The notes under the pieces: model-generated
Told to the model about the DNA's origin: nothing
Database searches by the model: none
What the model saw: only the letters and a program-made list of their open reading frames with translations
Assembly: GCA_011526085.1 (NCBI GenBank)
Contig: WYBC01000035.1
Location: 62,001-126,000 of the forward strand
Length of the DNA: 64,000 bases
Direction of reading: 5' to 3'
Source: Lysobacter sp.
GTDB taxonomy: Bacteria; Pseudomonadota; Gammaproteobacteria; Xanthomonadales; Xanthomonadaceae
Translations under genes and position numbers: made by a program
Shown: positions 58,044 to 64,000 of the stretch, one piece after another
Numbering within the stretch: position 1 is the stretch's first letter
Layout: every line of letters starts with the position of its first letter

Positions 58044-60326
58044 TCAGCCGGCGAAGGCATCGGCCGCGGCGACGATATCGTCGTCGGAGGGAATGACCAG
58101 GAAAGCGGCACCGGCCAGCGGGGTGAAGGTGTCGGCGCCGACCACGCGGCGCAGCGGCACCTCGCCGAACCCGCCCTCGACCAGCGCGGTGATCACGCCC
58201 TCGCCTACGCCGGCGCTGCGGCGGCCCTCGTCGACGACCAGGATGCGCCTGGCCCCCGCGGCCTGTTCGCGGATGAACGCCTCGTTGAGCGGCACCAGCC
58301 AGCGCAGATCGACCACCCGCACCCGCCAGCCGTGCTTCGCCTCGATCGCCCGCGCCGCACGCAGGCTCATCGGCACGCCGTTGCCGAAGGTGAAGATCAC
58401 CAGATCGTCGCCCGCGCCGTCCGCAGGTGCGTACACCCGACCCTCGCCCAGCGTCATCGCCTGTTCCGGCGACGGATATTCGGTCAGCCACAGACCATCG
58501 CCTGCCTCGTACAGATCCTTGGTCATGTACAGCGCGATCGGTTCGAGGAAGGCGCAGACCCGACCGTCCACCTTCGCCAGCGCCATCAGCGTGCGCAGCA
58601 TCGTCGCAGCATCGTCGCCGCGCGAGGGACAGCCGACCACCAGCCCCGGAATGTCGCGCAGGGCGGTGATCGAGTTGTCGTTGTGGAAGTGGCCGCCGAA
58701 GCCGCGCTGATAACCCAGCGATGCGATCCGCATCACCATCGGATTGCGGTACTGCCCGTTGCTGAAGAACTGCAGGCTGGCCGCTTCGCCGCGGATCTGG
58801 TCGCAGGCGTTGTGGAAATACGCGAGGTACTGGATCTCGGGCATCGGCAGCATGCCCATGTTGGCGTAGCCCTGGGCGAGACCGAGGATGATCGTCTCGT
58901 CGAGCAGGGTATTGAACACGCGCTTGTTGCCGAACGCCTTGTGCAGGCCCTTGGTGACGGTATACACGCCGCCCTTCTGGGCCACGTCCTCGCCGAACAG
59001 CAGGGTCTCGGGGTATTTGCAGAACAGATCGTGCAGGGCCTGGTTGATCTGGATCGCGAGATGCTTCGCCGGCTGTTTCTCGGGCAGCTTGCCCTCGCCG
59101 CCGAACGCAGGGATGCGCTCTTCGGCGTAATCGAAGCGCTCGGCTTCGGCCTTCACCGCGTCCGGCGTGTACGGCGCCAGCGGCCGCATCACATCTTCCA
59201 GCGAGGTCAGGCGCGGACGGCGGTCGGCCTCCTCGGCGGCGGCGAAGCATTTCTTCCGCATGTCTTCGTACAGCGCGAGGATCTCGTCCTTCGACATCGC
59301 CCCGGATTCCAGCGCGATCCCGGCACTGCGCAGCAGCGGGTCGCTCGCTTCCACCGCGCACAGCTCCTCGATGTTGCGCCATTCGATCTCGAAGTCGGTG
59401 CCGGCGTGCCCCATGATCCGCGTGGTGCGCAGATGCAGGAAGGTCGGGCGACGCGTGCGCCGGCAGTGCTCGACCGCGGCCTGCACCTGGCCGTAGCCGC
59501 TGGCGAGATCGAGGCCGTCGGCATAGAAATAATCGAGATCGGCACGATCGCGGAAGTTGCGCGCGACCCAACCGTCCGGCGTCTTCACCGAAATGCCGAT
59601 GCCGTTGTCTTCGCACACGTACAGCACCGGCGCCGGCAGTTTCTGGTACGCCGTCCACGCCGCGGCGTTGAACGCGGTCTGGGCGGTGGCGTGGTTGCTG
59701 GAAGCGTCGCCGAAGGAACAGATCGCGATGCTGTCGCCGGGGATCGGCAGCGCGTGGCCGATGCGGCGCGCATGGTCGATCGCGATCGCGGTGCCCAGCG
59801 CCTTCGGCAGATGCGAGGCGATGGTCGACGTCTGCGGCAACACCCACAGCGGTTTGCTGCCCCAGACCTTGTGGCGGCCGCCGCTGGCCGGGTCCTCGGC
59901 GCTGGCCGCGAACGACAGCGCCGAATCCATGATCGGATCCATGCCCGGGATCTTGCGGAAACGCTCGGCCATGAACCCGCCGGAGCGGTAGTGCAGGAAC
60001 GCCGGATCGGTATGGCGGGCCAGGCGCGCGACCATCGCATTGCCTTCGTGACCGGAAGAACCGATGGTGTAGAAGACCTTGTTCTGCACGCGCAGCACGC
60101 GCGCCATCAGGTCGAGATGGCGGCTGATCAACTGCGATTCGAACAGCTCGCGGAAGCCCTGCGCGTCCAGCGCGCTGCCGTCCAGGATGCTTTCGCCCGC
60201 CGACGGTTTCGCCTGCGCGCTCCCGCTCCAGTCGCGCACGAACGCCTGGAAGTTCGCGTCGCAGATCTCGGCGCGGTTCAGGCCCTTCATGCGGGCGGGA
60301 ATCGGATTGGGTACGGCTGCGAACAT
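58044..60326 (-). CDS. Fused E1 alpha/beta subunit of a 2-oxoacid dehydrogenase
   Basis: This 760-residue thiamine-diphosphate enzyme joins the alpha half (RSGGFMAERFRKIPGMDP; TPP region GDASSNHATAQTAFNAA; VCEDNGIGISVKTPDGW) to the beta half (LLFGEDVAQKGGVYTVTKGL; ETIILGLAQGYANMGMLPMP; VVDEGRRSAGVGEGVITALV). Separate E1 alpha and beta genes are more common; fused forms are known in some bacteria. Likely substrates are branched-chain 2-oxoacids or acetoin, but E2 and E3 are not adjacent, so the substrate is open. Confidence 0.88.
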   Translation of the reverse strand: MFAAVPNPIPARMKGLNRAEICDANFQAFVRDWSGSAQAKPSAGESILDGSALDAQGFRELFESQLISRHLDLMARVLRVQNKVFYTIGSSGHEGNAMVARLARHTDPAFLHYRSGGFMAERFRKIPGMDPIMDSALSFAASAEDPASGGRHKVWGSKPLWVLPQTSTIASHLPKALGTAIAIDHARRIGHALPIPGDSIAICSFGDASSNHATAQTAFNAAAWTAYQKLPAPVLYVCEDNGIGISVKTPDGWVARNFRDRADLDYFYADGLDLASGYGQVQAAVEHCRRTRRPTFLHLRTTRIMGHAGTDFEIEWRNIEELCAVEASDPLLRSAGIALESGAMSKDEILALYEDMRKKCFAAAEEADRRPRLTSLEDVMRPLAPYTPDAVKAEAERFDYAEERIPAFGGEGKLPEKQPAKHLAIQINQALHDLFCKYPETLLFGEDVAQKGGVYTVTKGLHKAFGNKRVFNTLLDETIILGLAQGYANMGMLPMPEIQYLAYFHNACDQIRGEAASLQFFSNGQYRNPMVMRIASLGYQRGFGGHFHNDNSITALRDIPGLVVGCPSRGDDAATMLRTLMALAKVDGRVCAFLEPIALYMTKDLYEAGDGLWLTEYPSPEQAMTLGEGRVYAPADGAGDDLVIFTFGNGVPMSLRAARAIEAKHGWRVRVVDLRWLVPLNEAFIREQAAGARRILVVDEGRRSAGVGEGVITALVEGGFGEVPLRRVVGADTFTPLAGAAFLVIPSDDDIVAAADAFAG

Positions 60327-60379
60327 GTGCGTCTCCCCTGCCCTCGCGCGCGAAGGCCGGTCGTTTGTAATGAGTATGG

Positions 60380-60994
60380 TCAGTCGGCCTGCGGGTCGCG
60401 CATCGGCACGAATCCCGGCTGCATCCGCACGCGCTTGATCCAGCGCTCGATGTGCGGATACGCCGCGAGATCGAAACCGCCGTCCTCGGCGACATGGGTG
60501 TAGGCGAACAGGGCGATGTCGGCGATGGTGTAACGCTCGCCGCCGAACCACGGCAGGCGGACGAGATGCCGCTCCATCGCCGCCAGCGCTTCTTCGCCCG
60601 ACGCCTTCAACGCATCGAGCGAGGCGCGGCGGGGATGATCGGCCGGCAAATACTTGCAGATGAAGCGCGAGACCGCGATGTAGGGCTCGTGGCTGTACTG
60701 CTCGAAGAACATCCACTGCAGGGTCTTGGCACGATCCCACGGCGCGTCGGGCAACAATTCGCTGCCCTGCGCGAGGTAATTGAGGATCGCGTTCGACTCC
60801 GACATCGTGCGGCCGTCGTCCAGCTTCATCACCGGCACTTTGCCGCGGTCGTTCATCGCCAGGAATTCGGGCGACAGATTCTCGCCGCGGGTGACGTCGA
60901 TCTCTTCCCAGGCGTACTCGCGCCCGAGCTGCGCCATCAGCAACTGGAGTTTGTAGCAGTTGCCCGACGAAGACATGCCGTACAGCGTGATCAT
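60380..60994 (-). CDS. Glutathione S-transferase family protein
   Basis: The 204-residue protein starts MITLYGMSSSGNCYKLQLL, a thioredoxin-like GST N-domain, with the glutathione-binding VPVMKLDDGRTMSESNAILN motif. The helical C-domain contains MERHLVRLPWFGGERYTIAD and the conserved N-capping IADIALFAY. The catalytic residue is probably Ser in MSSSGN. Its start overlaps the upstream acetyltransferase stop by four bases. Substrate unknown. Confidence 0.85.
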   Translation of the reverse strand: MITLYGMSSSGNCYKLQLLMAQLGREYAWEEIDVTRGENLSPEFLAMNDRGKVPVMKLDDGRTMSESNAILNYLAQGSELLPDAPWDRAKTLQWMFFEQYSHEPYIAVSRFICKYLPADHPRRASLDALKASGEEALAAMERHLVRLPWFGGERYTIADIALFAYTHVAEDGGFDLAAYPHIERWIKRVRMQPGFVPMRDPQAD

Positions 60995-61539
60995 GCGAAT
61001 GCCCTGCGATTGATGCGCCATTCTTCGCGCGTTTGTCCCCACAGCTCGGCGACCAGCGTGTGCAGCGGCGGCGGCATGGTCGCCGCCCCCCGGAGACGCG
61101 ACCCCAGCCGGCGGGCCACCGCCTGCGACGGCGCGTTGTCCGGCACGATGGTATGAACCACATCGTCCCAACCCAGCGCGTCGAACGCGAAATCCATCGA
61201 CGCGACGCAGGCTTCGGTGCAGTAACCCTTGCCGCGCGCGTCCGGATGGAACGAATACCCGACTTCGGTCCCGGGCCAACCCTCGGGATACCAGGGACCG
61301 GCCTGGCCCAGCCACAGGCCGGTCGATTTCTCGATCACCGAAAACATCGCGAACCCCTGCACCGCCCATGCGCCGGGCATCTGCAGGAACCGGCGCCACG
61401 CATCGCCGCGGACGCTGGGTCCGCCGATGAAACGCGCGGAGTCGTCGGCGAGCATCTCGGCGTAGCGCTCGAAATCCTCGATCCGCGGCACGCGCAGGAT
61501 CAGGCGTTCGGTTTCGAGTTGGATCTGCGCGGTGGACAT
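60991..61539 (-). CDS. RimJ/RimL-type GNAT acetyltransferase
   Basis: The 182-residue protein starts with LETERLILRVPRIEDFERYA, the standard RimJ/RimL front, and has the acetyl-CoA motif SFHPDARGKGYCTEACVASM plus VPDNAPSQAVARRLG. Such enzymes acetylate N-terminal or small-molecule amines. It is the first gene before GST and the E1 gene on this strand, coupled to GST by an ATGA overlap. Confidence 0.85.
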   Translation of the reverse strand: MSTAQIQLETERLILRVPRIEDFERYAEMLADDSARFIGGPSVRGDAWRRFLQMPGAWAVQGFAMFSVIEKSTGLWLGQAGPWYPEGWPGTEVGYSFHPDARGKGYCTEACVASMDFAFDALGWDDVVHTIVPDNAPSQAVARRLGSRLRGAATMPPPLHTLVAELWGQTREEWRINRRAFA

Positions 61540-61584
61540 GCGTGCGGGCCCGGTCGGGACAGGGGCGGCGATCGAGGACCTGCC

Positions 61585-61650
61585 GTCATTCCGGGCGAAG
61601 CGGAGTCTGCCGTTTCCGGATCAGGCAGCCCCGCCGCTTCGCCCGGGACG
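61585..61650. repeat. Palindromic dispersed-repeat-like element
   Basis: Opening GTCATTCCGGGCGAAGCGG, with a perfect 13-base stem (61591-61603 against 61634-61646) and an inner five-base stem CTGCC/GGCAG. Elements starting GTCATTCC are familiar dispersed repeats in proteobacterial genomes. It fills the gap between gcdH and the acetyltransferase. Confidence 0.55.
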
Positions 61651-61652
61651 GT

Positions 61653-62816
61653 TCAGAACGCGTTGATGCCGGTCAGCTCGCGGCCCACCACCAGCTGATG
61701 CACGGTCTCGGTGCCTTCGTAGGTGATGACCGATTCGAGATTCAGCGCATGGCGGATCGGGCAATGTTCGGTGGTGATGCCGGCGCCGCCGAGCAGGTCG
61801 CGCGCCTCGCGGGCGATGTCGATCGCCATGCGCACGTTGTTCCACTTCGCCAGCGACACCTGGGTCGGCTGCATGTTGCCGGCATCCTTGAGGCGGCCGA
61901 GCTGCAGCGACAGCAACTGCGCCGTGGTGATGCGGCGGGCCATGTCCGCCAGTTTGAGCTGCACGGCCTGATTGGCGGTCAGCGGACGATCGAAGAGGAT
62001 CCGGTCCTTGCCGTAGCGCAAGGCTTCGTCGAGACACGCGATGGCGGCGCCGATCGGGCCCCAGGTGATGCCGTAGCGGGCCTGGGTGAGGCAGCCCAGC
62101 GGACCCTTGAGGCCCTTCACGTTCGGCAGGCGGTTGCTGTCCGGCACGCGCACGTTGTCGAAGAACAGAGCGCTGGTGACCGAGGCGCGCAGGCTCATCT
62201 TGTGCTTGATTTCCTGGGCGGTGAAACCCGGCATGCCCTTCTCGACCAGGAAACCCTGGATGCCCTCGTCGGTCATCGCCCAGACGATGGCCACGTCGGC
62301 GAGGTTGCCGTTGGTGATCCACATCTTCGAACCGTTGATCACCCAGTCGCCGCCGTCGCGCTTCGCATTCGTCTTCATGTTCGCCGGGTCCGAGCCGCCG
62401 TGCGGTTCGGTCAGGCCGAAGCAGCCGATGGCCCTGGCCGCGGCCATGTCCGGCAGCCAACGCTGGCGCTGCTCTTCGGAACCATAGGCGTAGATCGGAT
62501 ACATGCACAGCGAGCTCTGCACGCTGACGAAGCTGCGGATGCCGGAGTCGCCGCGTTCGAGTTCCTGGCAGATCAGGCCGTAGCTGACCGCATTGAGGCC
62601 GGCGCAGCCGTATTGCTCGGGCAGGGAGGAGCCGAGCAGGCCCAGTTCCGCGATCTCGGGGATCAGTTCCTTCGGAAAGCGCCCTTCGTCGAAGGCCTTG
62701 CCGATGATCGGCAGCACGCGTTCGTCGGTGAAACGGGCCACGGTGTCCTGCACCGCGCGCTCTTCTTCGCTGAGCAGGGAACGGACGTCGTACAGATCGT
62801 AGGGGTGCAGGGCCAT
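61653..62816 (-). CDS. gcdH: Glutaryl-CoA dehydrogenase
   Basis: The enzyme oxidises and decarboxylates glutaryl-CoA in lysine and tryptophan breakdown. The 387-residue product matches human GCDH over long stretches: GCAGLNAVSYGL, DSGIRSFVSVQSSL with the conserved arginine, IGCFGLTEPHGGSDPANM (FAD region), LRASVTSALFFDNVRVP, and the catalytic glutamate in TYEGTETVHQLVVGRELTG. The start MALHPYDLYDVRSLLS is bacterial GcdH-like. It appears monocistronic on the minus strand. Confidence 0.92.
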   Translation of the reverse strand: MALHPYDLYDVRSLLSEEERAVQDTVARFTDERVLPIIGKAFDEGRFPKELIPEIAELGLLGSSLPEQYGCAGLNAVSYGLICQELERGDSGIRSFVSVQSSLCMYPIYAYGSEEQRQRWLPDMAAARAIGCFGLTEPHGGSDPANMKTNAKRDGGDWVINGSKMWITNGNLADVAIVWAMTDEGIQGFLVEKGMPGFTAQEIKHKMSLRASVTSALFFDNVRVPDSNRLPNVKGLKGPLGCLTQARYGITWGPIGAAIACLDEALRYGKDRILFDRPLTANQAVQLKLADMARRITTAQLLSLQLGRLKDAGNMQPTQVSLAKWNNVRMAIDIAREARDLLGGAGITTEHCPIRHALNLESVITYEGTETVHQLVVGRELTGINAF

Positions 62817-62948
62817 GGTTTCGGGACCGATTTGGGCAAAGCGCCATTGTACGGGGGCATCCTGCACAGACGGTACCTGCGAACCGCCCAATCGGGTCCG
62901 GCGAAACGACGATTTCCAGACTGAACGACGCGATTTCGCATGTCGCCC

Positions 62949-62979
62949 AAAAAGACGGGGCCGGATCGCTCCGGCCCCG
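62949..62979 (-). terminator. Intrinsic terminator after the glycine-zipper gene
   Basis: Nine-base stem CGGGGCCGG/CCGGCCCCG with a six-base loop, followed on the minus strand by TCTTTTT. It ends the 63068-63892 gene and lies 133 bases before gcdH. Confidence 0.85.
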
Positions 62980-63067
62980 CCCGATCCACGGCCGTCCGAG
63001 GGGTCGGCTGCGAAGCGTTTCGTTCCCGCACCCGGCGTTCTCAGCGCCCGGGGCGGGCCGTCGGTAC

Positions 63068-63892
63068 TCAGCCGCGATCCGGCGTCCCCGCGACGGCGAC
63101 CCCGGTCACCACGCGGCCATCGATCACCGGCAGGCGGTCGCCGGGCTTGTCGTCCATCCGCAGCGTCTGCCGCTCGCCTCGGTAGCGATAGATCACGTCG
63201 TAGCCGACCACGCGCTTTTCCGTGCCCATCGAAATCCTGCTGCCGGGCTTGCGATCGGTGCGCATCGTGTCGGTGTGGCCATCCGGCGTCCGATAGGTGA
63301 CGTTCCAGGCGACGGTGCGGCTGCTCGTGGTGGTGTCGGAGACGGTGCGGCACTGGCGCTCGGTGCGGGTGACGACCTGGCCACCCTGATGCTTCCGGTC
63401 GACCCGATTGCCGATGTAGCCGCCGGCCGCAGCACCGGCCACGGTCGCGGCCTTGCGGCCGTTGCCGTCGCCGACCTGGTTGCCGACCAGGCCGCCGATC
63501 AACGCGCCGGCCACGGTGCCGCCGACGTTGCCGTCACGTTCGGGCAGACGCTCCTGCACCGCCACGTCCTCGCAGACTTCGCGGGGCGCCGAGCCTGTCA
63601 CCGTCTCGCGCACCGGTTCGGTGCCGATGACGGTGGCGTAGAGCGCTTCCTTCTCGACGATGGGCTCGGCCGAAATCACGTCCGCGTATTCGATCTTGCC
63701 GCCGGCCGGAATCGTGCCGTCGTCGATCATGCCGTCGTCGATCTGCGGTTCGTTCGCGGAATACGCTGCCGACGAGGCGTCGAAGGTATCGGCACCGGTC
63801 TGCGCCGGGCCGCGATTGTTGATGTAGGCCGCGGTGGCGACACCGCCCACCAGCAGCGAAGCGAGCGCGATGGCCAGCGTGTTCTTGTTCAT
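63068..63892 (-). CDS. Glycine-zipper 2TM-domain protein
   Basis: The 274-residue protein has an N-terminal membrane anchor or signal (LAIALASLLVGGVATAAYI) and a central glycine-zipper hairpin, GTVAGALIGGLVGNQVGDGN then AATVAGAAAGGYIGNRV, of the 17-kDa surface antigen type. The C-terminal region holds RQCRTVSD and a YRTPDGHTDTMRTD repeat-like beta segment. Proteins of this family are envelope-located with unclear roles. The gene has its own terminator; the 108 bases to its right hold no gene I can support. Confidence 0.8.
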   Translation of the reverse strand: MNKNTLAIALASLLVGGVATAAYINNRGPAQTGADTFDASSAAYSANEPQIDDGMIDDGTIPAGGKIEYADVISAEPIVEKEALYATVIGTEPVRETVTGSAPREVCEDVAVQERLPERDGNVGGTVAGALIGGLVGNQVGDGNGRKAATVAGAAAGGYIGNRVDRKHQGGQVVTRTERQCRTVSDTTTSSRTVAWNVTYRTPDGHTDTMRTDRKPGSRISMGTEKRVVGYDVIYRYRGERQTLRMDDKPGDRLPVIDGRVVTGVAVAGTPDRG

Positions 63893-64000
63893 TACGGACC
63901 TCCTGAGAGTCGTGCGATCACTCGAATCCCCCACCTCGGGGCGGATTGCAGCACCGCCCGCCTGAACCAGGCCTCGCCCCGGCGATCCAGGCATGACGAA

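Noticed and set aside
58332-60503. 723-residue plus-strand frame opposite the E1 gene
   Set aside because: No motif, composition typical of antisense GC frames.

Overview
This is a compact, high-GC chromosomal segment from a gammaproteobacterium, most likely a member of the Lysobacteraceae/Xanthomonadaceae (Lysobacter, Luteimonas or Stenotrophomonas type). Four things point there: protein similarity by recall throughout; a VirB7-VirB11 block of the Xanthomonas-type secretion system whose VirB7 carries an extra C-terminal domain; GTAG-type palindromic repeats; and the gene orders phoB-phoR-ppk-ppx and tRNA cluster-tig-clpP-clpX-lon-hup. I saw no rRNA operon, insertion sequence, prophage, integrase or CRISPR array, so this is mostly core genome.

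Layout, left to right. 1-4.6 kb: the start of an S9 peptidase, a decayed remnant of a second S9 peptidase, and the dTDP-L-rhamnose operon rfbBACD. 4.7-8.3 kb: dnaQ, rnhA and a methyltransferase, divergent from gloB and fabI. 8.3-18.5 kb: a proteostasis block (ppiD, hupB, lon, clpX, clpP, tig) with two tRNA groups (Asp, Val; Leu, Lys, His, Arg, Pro). 18.5-23.1 kb: a Bax-inhibitor-1-like membrane protein, NAD-type isocitrate dehydrogenase, an AhpD-like protein, a glutaredoxin and the periplasmic protease BepA. 23.3-31 kb: phosphate signalling and polyphosphate metabolism (phoB, phoR, ppk, ppx), then a glycosyltransferase overlapping a PAP2 phosphatase. 31-37 kb: a nitrilase-family amidase, a GNAT protein, and the creB-creC-creD system with a perfect cre-tag before creD and a GTAG REP pair between creC and creD. 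37-44 kb: rlmJ, a DUF808 membrane protein, a YjbR-like protein, a GNAT protein, mfd and a phosphatase lipoprotein.

44-49 kb: virB7-B8-B9-B10-B11, the outer-membrane core, VirB8 and one ATPase of a type IV secretion system, without virB1-B6 or virD4 beside it. 49.6-57.4 kb: lolC-lolD, cptA-sdhE, a MAPEG protein, sdhB-A-D-C and a small SdhAF4-type assembly factor, all on the minus strand, with ygfZ divergent. 57.4-57.9 kb: a 165-residue protein that looks like a free-standing XVIPCD, the VirD4-recognition domain normally found at the C terminus of antibacterial T4SS effectors, with a Gln-rich tail but no toxin domain. 58-64 kb: a fused E1 alpha/beta 2-oxoacid dehydrogenase, a GST-like protein, a RimJ-type acetyltransferase, glutaryl-CoA dehydrogenase and a glycine-zipper protein.

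The most interesting signals are the orphan XVIPCD-like gene together with the partial T4SS block, the repetitive proline/glutamine tail of VirB8, the CreB operator at creD, and a possible phosphate-stress lipid module (glycosyltransferase plus PAP2) directly after phoBR-ppk-ppx. Gene identities rest on motif reading and memory of the families; no database search was run.
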